Shown piece by piece: positions 1 through 5,587 of a stretch of DNA of 5,587 bases. The notes under the pieces are model-generated. The model worked only from the letters and a program-made list of their open reading frames with translations, did no database searches and was not told where the DNA came from. Every line of letters starts with the position of its first letter. The first letter of the stretch is position 1. A program made the translations under genes and the position numbers. The stretch comes from Thiolapillus brandeum. GTDB lineage: Bacteria > Pseudomonadota > Gammaproteobacteria > Chromatiales > Chromatiaceae. The stretch is taken from contig DRLF01000334.1 of the NCBI GenBank assembly GCA_011051425.1, positions 1 to 5,587 of the forward strand, in the 5' to 3' direction.

Positions 1-819
1 AAGCGTAACCGCCTGCATGAGATGAGCAGGCAATACGAGCTGGCAGTGTACGCGGATTTTGACGCGGAACGAACCCGGGCGAACAAGAAGCTCAACCAGC
101 TGGAAGACGAACTGGAACGCCTGCAGTCTGAAAAACCGGTACTGGAGGACAAACTGCAGCGCGTCACCGCCAAACTCAGCGAACAACCGGAATACCACCG
201 CGTTTCCTTCGCGATGAGAGGAAACAAGCAGATCGGGGCGCTGAAAACCAAATTGCTGGAACTGGAGCTGGAGTTACAGCGCACACTGCTCGATTCCTCG
301 GCAGACAGCAGCATTGTCAAATCCATCGAGGAAAACATCAGGCTGACGAAACAGTCGCTGAAAAAAGAAGCCAACATCATCCTGGACCAGGAGACGCAGC
401 AATTGACACCGATGTACCAGGAACTGTTAAAGGAAAAGGTACTGGTCGAAACCCAGCTCGATTCCCTGCCGGCCATGGAACAGGAAACTTCGACACGAAT
501 TTCGCAGTATCGTGAGCGCCTCAACCTGCTGGAAAGGGTGAGTATCGAATTCAATACGCTGACTAACCGTATTAGCGACTTGCAGGCATACGAAATAGAG
601 CTCATCAAGATGCAAAGACGATTGACCGCGATGAAAAAAATGGAAATCCCCGAGGTGGAGATCCTCGATCGTGCTGTTCTCCCCAGATACCCGATGATCA
701 GAAATGCTCCCATTATGTTCTTTGCACTGCTCGGCTTCTTCCTGGGTGCATTGCTCTCCATGGGTTATTTCGTTATGCAGGAAGAACTCGATGTTGCAGC
801 CAACCAGAACAAACGCTGA
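1..819 (+). CDS. Wzz/GumC-type polysaccharide chain-length regulator, C-terminal part (5' truncated by window edge)
   Basis: Inner-membrane polysaccharide co-polymerase that sets polymer length and links Wzy-dependent synthesis to the outer-membrane exporter. The reading frame is open to base 1; 272 residues are visible. The N-terminal membrane helix and Wzz domain must lie upstream, so the ATG at 22 is probably an internal methionine. Most of the visible part is charged and heptad-like (Leu, Glu, Lys, Gln rich, about residues 15-65 and 95-210), the periplasmic coiled coil of this family. It is followed by the usual pre-helix segment (PEVEILDRAVLP), a Pro-rich stretch (LPRYPMIRNAP) and one hydrophobic helix at about residues 238-259. 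Only 13 residues follow, ending in NKR, so there is no Walker A/B or tyrosine-rich tail: this is the kinase-less form, as in GumC. The stop is 14 bp before the export gene, its usual partner. Family call is firm; the exact subfamily is not. Confidence 0.9.
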   Translation, partial: KRNRLHEMSRQYELAVYADFDAERTRANKKLNQLEDELERLQSEKPVLEDKLQRVTAKLSEQPEYHRVSFAMRGNKQIGALKTKLLELELELQRTLLDSSADSSIVKSIEENIRLTKQSLKKEANIILDQETQQLTPMYQELLKEKVLVETQLDSLPAMEQETSTRISQYRERLNLLERVSIEFNTLTNRISDLQAYEIELIKMQRRLTAMKKMEIPEVEILDRAVLPRYPMIRNAPIMFFALLGFFLGALLSMGYFVMQEELDVAANQNKR

Positions 820-833
820 ATGCGCAGGCAAGG

Positions 834-1472
834 ATGATGCCGGTTCAGCACCCGGATATGGAGTGGAAAATGTTTGCAGGTACCAGTAACCCGTCCCTGG
901 CAGCGTTGCTCTTCATCGCGGCCATCCTGTGTTTTTACCCGGCGGCCGGTGTTCGCGCAGCAGACAACGGCAACAGCAATGCTGAATTCACCCTGGGTGC
1001 GGGAGACAGCATCAACGTCTTTGTCTGGAAAGACCCGTCCCTGTCCAGAACGGTCGCTGTTCGGCCCGACGGAAAAATCAATTATCCCCTGGTTGGCGAA
1101 ATACAGGCGAAAGGCCGGACCCTGAGGGACATCGAGGCGGCCTTGTCGGCGGGCCTGAAAAATTATCTCAAGCAACCCATAGTCAATGTCATCCTGGAAG
1201 ATGCGGCGAGTCACACCGTCTATGTTCTCGGCGAAGTAACCAAGTCAGGGGTATACAGGCTTGGCAGCTCGATGACGGTGTTACAGGCGATTGCGCTGGC
1301 GGGCGGATTCACCCCGTTTGCGGACCGCAACAAGGTAACCATCATCGATGCTTCCACAACTGGTGCGTTGCCGCCTCCGGATCAGAGGAAAATCTTCAAT
1401 TACGGCAAGTTTATAGACGGGAAAGTCGGCAATATCGTCCTGCAACCGGGCGACACCGTACTAGTGCCCTGA
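834..1472 (+). CDS. Short polysaccharide export (OPX) protein, GumB/EpsE-like, Poly_export + SLBB
   Basis: Periplasmic/outer-membrane export protein that docks on the GumC-like co-polymerase and carries polymer outward. Reading from 834 (212 aa): hydrophobic signal sequence at about residues 22-40 with a likely signal peptidase I site after VRA (residue 42); Poly_export domain at about 51-122, with the typical LGAGDSINVFVWKDPSLS start, RPDGKINYPLVGEI and a YLKQPIVNVIL strand; one SLBB domain at about 128-172 (VYVLGEVTKSGVYRLG, then TVLQAIALAGGFTPFAD); and the family ending LQPGDTVLVP. The single Cys (33) sits in an AILC context that is not a good lipobox. The protein stops after one SLBB, with no C-terminal amphipathic helix of the kind that forms Wza's outer-membrane pore. 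Start is uncertain: in-frame ATGs lie at 834, 837, 858 and 870. The one at 870 has GGAG about 6 nt upstream; 834 has only AGG about 5 nt upstream. Starting at 870 would leave no basic residue before the signal helix. Confidence 0.94.
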   Translation: MMPVQHPDMEWKMFAGTSNPSLAALLFIAAILCFYPAAGVRAADNGNSNAEFTLGAGDSINVFVWKDPSLSRTVAVRPDGKINYPLVGEIQAKGRTLRDIEAALSAGLKNYLKQPIVNVILEDAASHTVYVLGEVTKSGVYRLGSSMTVLQAIALAGGFTPFADRNKVTIIDASTTGALPPPDQRKIFNYGKFIDGKVGNIVLQPGDTVLVP

Positions 1473-1505
1473 GGCAGGCGGCCAGAGCCGGTTTCAGTCG
1501 GGCAC
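1464..1505. terminator. Possible bidirectional hairpin between convergent stop codons
   Basis: GTGCCC at 1464-1469 can pair with GGGCAC at 1500-1505. Inside it, CGGC at 1479-1482 pairs with GCCG at 1487-1490 around a CAGA loop. The two TGA stop codons, one on each strand, can also pair. No T-run follows on either strand, so this is at best a non-canonical terminator for the two converging transcription units. It could be a chance fold of GC-rich sequence. Confidence 0.25.
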
Positions 1506-2753
1506 CCGGGATTTCAGCCAGTTGCTGTTGCTGCCCGATAACAAACGATACACCAGGTCTCCCAGCCCGGCGACTGCCAGCAGTGAAAGAACCGGTACCG
1601 TTGGCATGCTGTACCTCAGCGTCGAGATGACCAAAGAGTGCATCAGCATGAGATAGACTACAGGGGCCAGGAGCAGGTGAACCGGATGCCCCAGCAACAG
1701 AAGACGAACAGCACCGTAAATCGCAAACAGCAGCAAACCGCCCTGCATGATGATGGCAAACAGTTGTGCCCACTTGTTTTCAGGGGCATAAATGTCAAAC
1801 CAGAATCTGTAGAGCTTCTTGAGTGTCAGGATGAAACTTTCCCGGGGGTGGCTGGCTACAGATTCCATGGCATTGCGCATGAAAGCGCGATCTTCTTCAA
1901 AGCTGATGTTGCGCGTCGTGTCGTAATACGAGGAGATGGCGCGGCGCTCTTCCATAAACTGTGCGCGTGTCTGTTCATCCAGTTCATCGTCCTCGCGACC
2001 GTCTCCGGTCAGGTTATAGCCAACCCACATGGAGTAACCACCGCCGGTGGCCAGGGGGATAAAATGCCCGGTCACCAGGTAGTTCCTGTACGACCAGGGC
2101 GACACCAGCACGACAAAGCCGACAACCATCAAGGCAGTATTCCGGACCACCCGCCGCCATGACGCGGGGGCACGGAGCAGCATGACAAAGCCGATAAACG
2201 GTGCCAGCAACATAACAACCGGCTTTACAAGGGCGCACAGGCCAACCATGAGACCGACCAGCAGGAAACGATAAGGCCTGTCCGTTTCCACGGACCAGAC
2301 GAGGGAAGCCACCACAGCCATCATGCCCAATGTAAACATCGATTCGGGGAACACACGTAATGTGTAGTAGGCAGACAGGGGGTATATGGCAAACAGAATG
2401 CCCGCCAGAATGGCCGCCTTGCTGTTAACCATTTTCACCCCCGTCCAGTAGATCAGCAGCCCGGTCAATGCGTCCAGGACGGCCTGGAACATCAATAGTG
2501 CCAGGTGATTGCCGACTCCGAAAAGGTAATAGACCGCTGCGACAAAGTAGGGGTAGGCAGGCGTCCTGAAGATGATCGGCTCGTTATTGGCAGTACCGAC
2601 AAAACCGTCACCGGCGAGGATATTGCGGGCGGCCTGCTCGTATATGTCAGCCACCTTGACCACATCCGTCGTGGCATCGATCAACAGGGCTACAGCCGCG
2701 CGCAGAATGAAAAACACGATGAACAACAATACGTACCTTGGAATACTGGTCAT
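1494..2753 (-). CDS. GT-C fold membrane glycosyltransferase, GT39/PMT (ArnT-like) family
   Basis: Integral inner-membrane glycosyltransferase of the type that uses polyprenyl-phosphate sugars and acts at the periplasmic face. Its 419 residues carry roughly ten hydrophobic segments, the first at about 7-25. The first periplasmic loop has an acidic/aromatic stretch, ADIYEQAARNILAGDGF (35-51), where the family's catalytic Asp normally lies (D36 is the candidate), followed by RTPAYPYF (63-70), the family's usual R-x-P-x-Y-P signature. Later landmarks are FPES (135-138), SPWSYRNYLVTGHF (218-231) and GGGYSMWVGYN (237-247), then a long hydrophilic loop (about 248-315) and C-terminal helices. The start follows the barrel gene's stop by 45 bp on the same strand, with a weak GAGAAG-like purine run upstream, so both probably share a transcript. 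It converges on the export gene. The acceptor cannot be read from sequence; decorating the exported polymer or its lipid-linked unit is an inference from context. Confidence 0.88.
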   Translation of the reverse strand: MTSIPRYVLLFIVFFILRAAVALLIDATTDVVKVADIYEQAARNILAGDGFVGTANNEPIIFRTPAYPYFVAAVYYLFGVGNHLALLMFQAVLDALTGLLIYWTGVKMVNSKAAILAGILFAIYPLSAYYTLRVFPESMFTLGMMAVVASLVWSVETDRPYRFLLVGLMVGLCALVKPVVMLLAPFIGFVMLLRAPASWRRVVRNTALMVVGFVVLVSPWSYRNYLVTGHFIPLATGGGYSMWVGYNLTGDGREDDELDEQTRAQFMEERRAISSYYDTTRNISFEEDRAFMRNAMESVASHPRESFILTLKKLYRFWFDIYAPENKWAQLFAIIMQGGLLLFAIYGAVRLLLLGHPVHLLLAPVVYLMLMHSLVISTLRYSMPTVPVLSLLAVAGLGDLVYRLLSGSNSNWLKSRVPD

Positions 2754-2798
2754 GGTCGGGGCTTCTCGATCAAGTATGCAGATTGAATCAACGCCGGA

Positions 2799-4082
2799 TC
2801 ACCTTGCAGGGAAACTGGCAACTACGCTGAACAGTACCTTGTTGGATTTAGAAACGATATTTTGCTGGTCCGCCTTTTGCCGGATATAGTCGTAGTCCAG
2901 TTGTAAAAACAACCACCGGCTTAGTCCATACGTCAGACCTGCATTGGCCGACAGGGTGCGCAAGTCCAGGTTTGTCCCCGTCTGGTTTTTTATATTGGAG
3001 TAGCTGACACCGGTATTCAGCCGCAAGCCTTTTGCCAGGCGGCCTGACAGTGTGCCGCCCACCCCACGCGACAGGTATACGGAACCCAGACCCAGGGTTC
3101 CGGACAGAAGATCCTGTTCGAAGGTGATATCGAGAATTGCATATTTTCTTGACGCCCTGATTATCAGGTTACCCACCGGATCTACAGGCGAGTCTTCGTC
3201 ACGCACCCTGGCCACTCCCAGCTTCCCCCTGACAAGGAGAGTTTCCGAAAATATGTGGGTGTAATGACCGAACACCGTGTCAGCATTCAGTGACGTGCCT
3301 TCCGCCGTATCATAGTAGGTATAGCGGTAATCCAGTCCCAGGCTGTCTTTCCAGCCTGGCCGGGTCTGCCCGCCAATGGTAAATTCATGGGTCACGCTGC
3401 TGATGGCAACGGGGTCACCGTAGTCGGTCAGAAAATTGGTATAGTGCAGGTAGGTGCTGCTTGCCGAATCAAGGTCATGCGAGCCATTGATCTTGAAAAT
3501 ATTCTGGTGAATCCGCCCCAGGCGCGGCAGTACGTTGATTCCTGCACTTTCCGTGGGATCCTTGAAGGTCTCGAAGTTTTCACTGATCTCCAGCCCTGTA
3601 CGTTTGTTGAACTGCCAGCTGCCCGCCAGGTTCGCTGTTTGTGCTTCAAAGGTGTCGTTCAGGTCATCGTTCCTGGCATAAATCGTGGATTGCAACGTAT
3701 AGTCCAGGTCAATTTTTCCCTGGTCGAAGCGCCTGGAGTAGTGAACGCCCGGGGCGATGGTGGTAACGTAATCAGCGATCTTGTCATCAGGGCGAAAGAA
3801 CAGGTTGTCGTTGTATTCTTCGCTGATACCGACCCGCGGTATCAGGCCCTGCCGGGTGACGCGGGGCGGCAGGTAGCTACGCCCACCCACCTTGGTAAGG
3901 GAACTTTCCGTAAGTGGCCGAAGCCGGGGATCCGTTACGTTCAGCCAGGTCCGGATGGTTCCAAAGGGCCGTTTTACCGACTCCCCGGCGTGGACCATGG
4001 TGGCCGGAACGCTGGCGGCGGTAGCCGCCACACCCGCACACAGGCAGACCAGGATCCATCTATTATTATTTTTTATTCCCAT
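2799..4082 (-). CDS. Outer-membrane beta-barrel protein, BBP2/VpsM-like, of an exopolysaccharide locus
   Basis: Secreted 427-residue protein. Residues 1-32 form a signal peptide with basic n-region (K4, R8), hydrophobic core and a VHA|GES cleavage site; the two Cys (13, 15) do not form a lipobox. Residues about 33-80 are a soluble leader. From GLIPRVGISEEYNDNLFF (79-96) to the C-terminus the protein is a run of alternating polar/hydrophobic strands rich in Tyr, Thr, Ser and Asn with short charged turns, as in a barrel. The SEEYNDNLF start and the following DYVTTIAPGVHYSRR are typical of BBP2-type and PEP-CTERM-system-associated barrels found in exopolysaccharide operons. It is first in a minus-strand pair with the GT-C enzyme. 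Role is inferred: an outer-membrane porin or assembly factor for the polymer. It ends in FPAR rather than a terminal Phe, though LFSVVASF is close to the usual last strand. No strong Shine-Dalgarno precedes the ATG. Confidence 0.82.
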   Translation of the reverse strand: MGIKNNNRWILVCLCAGVAATAASVPATMVHAGESVKRPFGTIRTWLNVTDPRLRPLTESSLTKVGGRSYLPPRVTRQGLIPRVGISEEYNDNLFFRPDDKIADYVTTIAPGVHYSRRFDQGKIDLDYTLQSTIYARNDDLNDTFEAQTANLAGSWQFNKRTGLEISENFETFKDPTESAGINVLPRLGRIHQNIFKINGSHDLDSASSTYLHYTNFLTDYGDPVAISSVTHEFTIGGQTRPGWKDSLGLDYRYTYYDTAEGTSLNADTVFGHYTHIFSETLLVRGKLGVARVRDEDSPVDPVGNLIIRASRKYAILDITFEQDLLSGTLGLGSVYLSRGVGGTLSGRLAKGLRLNTGVSYSNIKNQTGTNLDLRTLSANAGLTYGLSRWLFLQLDYDYIRQKADQQNIVSKSNKVLFSVVASFPAR

Positions 4083-4089
4083 AGTAAAA

Positions 4090-4115
4090 TTATGATATTC
4101 CGGTTGTTATCATAA
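4090..4115. promoter_or_regulatory. 8-bp inverted repeat, candidate operator before the barrel gene
   Basis: TTATGATA (4090-4097) and its exact reverse complement TATCATAA (4108-4115) flank a 10-bp spacer. The right arm also sits inside an 11-bp palindrome GTTAT-C-ATAAC (4106-4116). The element begins 7 bp upstream of the barrel start codon and overlaps the best -10-like box on that strand, where a repressor site or a leader hairpin would be expected. No known regulator is recognised. Confidence 0.35.
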
Positions 4116-4349
4116 CCTCTGGAACCGCCCGCGACGAAAATTTTCCCCCCGGGTGGATTGCAACACGGCCTGTCCGCCACCCTGGTATCCCTTCACCGCC
4201 CCCTTTACAGGCGCTCACCGTCTCTAATCAGACCCGAGTTTACATTACAGAGGCAAAAATAACTCCCGGAAAGTGATGGCTATCAACACGACCTGGAAAC
4301 CATTGCCGCAGTGATCCAGGCAGCACCCGGGGGGAGAACCGGACCGGAT

Positions 4350-4384
4350 TGTATCAATACTCGGGATAGAGACAGCATGATACA
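4350..4384. repeat. 7-bp inverted repeat upstream of the flippase start
   Basis: TGTATCA (4350-4356) and its reverse complement TGATACA (4378-4384) are separated by 21 bp, ending 14 bp before the flippase ATG. The arms share the TATCA/TGATA core with the repeat at 4090-4115 but in opposite orientation relative to the centre. A repeat of this size could arise by chance in a region this long. Confidence 0.25.
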
Positions 4385-4398
4385 CTCGCGCGTTCAAG

Positions 4399-5587
4399 AT
4401 GAGCGGCAAGGGCAAGGATTCAGAGGGAGGGGGAACCATTCATATTCCAAGTATCGCGAAAGAGGTTTCCTGGGTCCTTGGCGGACGTGTTGCCAACAGC
4501 GTTCTGGCATTTGCGACGGGGGTCATCATAGGCCGGGCACTGGGTCCTGAATCGTTTGGCCTTTATACCTTTTTTGTCACCGTACTTATCCTCGGAATGG
4601 AACTTGCTGCAAGTGAAGGCCTGAATATAGGCCTGGTTCATCATGTGGCCAAGTTGAAAGAAACGGACGAGGTGCTCGCCGTAGATTACCTGCGCGCAGC
4701 CTTGCAGGCCAAAATGATGGCCGGCATCCTGTTTGTCATGGTTGCCGCAGCGCTGGTTCTGCTGGCATTCCACTGGTTCGACTTGCGACAGGAAATCTGG
4801 CTGCCGTTATGGTTTGGCATATCCGGCGCCTTCTTCGCCTCCATGTGGCGGGGCACACTGGCCGGACTGCAGGCGCAGCGCCAGTTCAGCAGGTATGCGG
4901 CCATTCTGCTGACACCCAATGTCACCCGGCTGCTGTTTATCCTGTTATTGCTGTTTCTTGGACTGCTGTCGCTGAAGTCGGTGCTGATCTTCAGCTTGCT
5001 TGGTTTCGTTTCCGGGATTGTGGTCGGCTACCTGGTGCTGTCACCCAAATACCTGTTCGGGCGTGTGGGTGCGGGTGTCTGGTCGAGGCTGCTGGGTTAT
5101 TCCAAGTGGTCAGTTTTATACAGTCTCCTGCTGGTACTCTATCACCGCCTGGATATTCTGATTCTCGGCATCCTCGAAGAACCGGGCAGAGTCGGAATAT
5201 ACTCGGCTGCGGTAACGCTCGCAGGCTTTGTTTACCTGTTCTACGAAGCGGCATTGGCCGTGCTACTGCCCAACGCCAGCCGTTTACAAAATATGGACGG
5301 GTTCCGGCACTTTATCGGCAAGTCGCTGAAGGTTACATCCGTGTTAAGCCTGACCGCAGTCACTATTATCGTCCTGGCGGAGCCGCTTATTGTCCTGGTG
5401 TACTCCGATGCATACATAGAGGCAGCCCCTCTTTTACGGATACTGTGCCTGGGGCTTATTTTCACCATCGTACTGGAACCGCTCTCCGTAATTATTCTGG
5501 CCCTGGGGAAACCGAAAATTGTTTCCGCGGTTACTTTTACCGTACTGCTTAGCTATATAGCAGCAATTTCCATGCTCTACCCGCGCT
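4399..5587 (+). CDS. Wzx-type polysaccharide flippase, MOP superfamily (3' truncated by window edge)
   Basis: Inner-membrane transporter that flips undecaprenyl-linked oligosaccharide units from cytoplasm to periplasm. The frame is open from ATG 4399 to the right edge: 396 residues and no stop. After a short hydrophilic Gly/Lys-rich N-terminus the first helix region (about 19-48) leads into GRALGPESFGLYTFF (45-59), the near-universal signature after the first helix of this family. Other landmarks are GTLAGLQAQRQF (152-163), HRLDILILGIL (249-259) followed by GRVGIYSAA (263-271), and YSDAYIEAAPLLRIL (335-349), with repeated hydrophobic helices between. About ten helices are seen; full-length members usually have 12-14, so 30-100 residues are probably missing. 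An in-frame TGA at 4378 makes 4399 the only upstream ATG. It has no clear Shine-Dalgarno. Divergent from the barrel gene. Substrate unknown. Confidence 0.92.
   Translation, partial: MSGKGKDSEGGGTIHIPSIAKEVSWVLGGRVANSVLAFATGVIIGRALGPESFGLYTFFVTVLILGMELAASEGLNIGLVHHVAKLKETDEVLAVDYLRAALQAKMMAGILFVMVAAALVLLAFHWFDLRQEIWLPLWFGISGAFFASMWRGTLAGLQAQRQFSRYAAILLTPNVTRLLFILLLLFLGLLSLKSVLIFSLLGFVSGIVVGYLVLSPKYLFGRVGAGVWSRLLGYSKWSVLYSLLLVLYHRLDILILGILEEPGRVGIYSAAVTLAGFVYLFYEAALAVLLPNASRLQNMDGFRHFIGKSLKVTSVLSLTAVTIIVLAEPLIVLVYSDAYIEAAPLLRILCLGLIFTIVLEPLSVIILALGKPKIVSAVTFTVLLSYIAAISMLYPR

Larger units (their letters stand above)
4083..4398. promoter_or_regulatory. Divergent intergenic region between the barrel and flippase genes
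   Basis: This 316-bp stretch separates two divergent starts and so should hold a promoter for each direction. No ORF in it looks like a gene. It holds two inverted repeats near its two ends, at 4090-4115 and 4350-4384, a perfect 10-bp palindrome GAAAATTTTC at 4136-4145, and C-rich and G-rich runs at 4145-4153 and 4328-4334. A TATGAT match to a sigma70 -10 box lies on the minus strand at 4114-4109, about 27 nt before the barrel ATG, but no convincing -35 box sits at normal spacing. On the plus strand TGATACACT at 4378-4386 resembles an extended -10 but would leave a leader of only a few bases. Presence of promoters follows from gene layout; the exact boxes are not established. Confidence 0.55.

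Noticed and set aside
1..819. BY-kinase (Wzc-type) domain in the co-polymerase
   Set aside because: The protein stops 13 residues after its last membrane helix, so no Walker motifs or tyrosine cluster exist in this polypeptide.
765..1214. Minus-strand 149-residue open frame across the co-polymerase/export junction
   Set aside because: It lies antisense to two well-supported genes and shows no family features.
1638..2162. Plus-strand 174-residue open frame antisense to the GT-C gene
   Set aside because: Low-complexity Gln/His-rich translation with no domain; explained as the complement of a real membrane-protein gene.
3387..4115. Plus-strand 242-residue open frame antisense to the barrel gene
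   Set aside because: The minus-strand frame has a signal peptide and barrel pattern; this one has no recognisable domain and runs past the barrel start into the promoter region, so it is a shadow.
4136..4145. Palindrome GAAAATTTTC as an operator
   Set aside because: It is perfect but only 10 bp, alone, and simple in composition; there is nothing to set it apart from chance.
4204..4244. Two TTTACA -35-like boxes (4204 and 4239) for the flippase promoter
   Set aside because: No acceptable -10 box lies 16-18 bp downstream of either; the closest match, TCTAAT at 4223, is spaced only 13 bp from the first.
4245..4439. Small 64-residue minus-strand open frame in the divergent intergenic region
   Set aside because: It overlaps the flippase start, has no ribosome binding site that stands out and no recognisable motif.
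4809..5552. Plus-strand 247-residue open frame overlapping the flippase
   Set aside because: It is an out-of-frame shadow of the flippase, whose own frame shows clear family signatures; the alternative translation is Arg/Gly/Cys-rich and resembles no family I know.
1..5587. CRISPR arrays, tRNA/rRNA genes, insertion-sequence ends or long direct repeats
   Set aside because: Reading both strands showed none; nearly all of the window is accounted for by five protein genes.

Overview
This window is a stretch of a cell-surface polysaccharide (exopolysaccharide or capsule) locus from a Gram-negative (diderm) bacterium. The signs are an outer-membrane export protein, an outer-membrane beta-barrel, a Wzz/GumC-type co-polymerase and a Wzx-type flippase. 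Moderate GC and the style of the proteins suggest a proteobacterium, most likely gamma or beta. No gene here fixes the genus, so the taxonomic call is weak.

Layout, left to right. (1) Positions 1-819, plus strand: the C-terminal part of a Wzz/GumC-type chain-length regulator, cut by the left edge, ending in its second membrane helix with no tyrosine-kinase domain. (2) 834-1472, plus: a short GumB/EpsE-type polysaccharide export (OPX) protein, 14 bp downstream and surely co-transcribed. (3) 1494-2753, minus: a multi-membrane-helix GT-C glycosyltransferase of the GT39/PMT type, convergent with the export gene with only 21 bp between stop codons. (4) 2799-4082, minus: a secreted outer-membrane beta-barrel protein resembling the BBP2/VpsM-like barrels of exopolysaccharide loci. 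It lies 45 bp upstream of the glycosyltransferase, so the two probably form a minus-strand operon. (5) 4083-4398: a divergent intergenic region with two inverted repeats built on TGATA/TATCA. (6) 4399 to the right edge, plus: a Wzx-type flippase of the MOP superfamily, open at the right edge.

Inferred working model: the flippase moves lipid-linked repeat units to the periplasmic face, and the GT-C enzyme may decorate lipid-linked sugar or polymer there. The GumC-like protein controls polymerisation and couples it to export, and the short OPX protein plus the beta-barrel form the route across the periplasm and outer membrane. No Wzy polymerase, priming glycosyltransferase or BY-kinase is visible; they would have to lie outside the window. 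The most interesting point is that the OPX protein appears too short to cross the outer membrane and lacks a lipobox, while an outer-membrane barrel is encoded close by. That fits a two-part OPX-plus-porin exporter. No mobile element, CRISPR array or RNA gene was seen.
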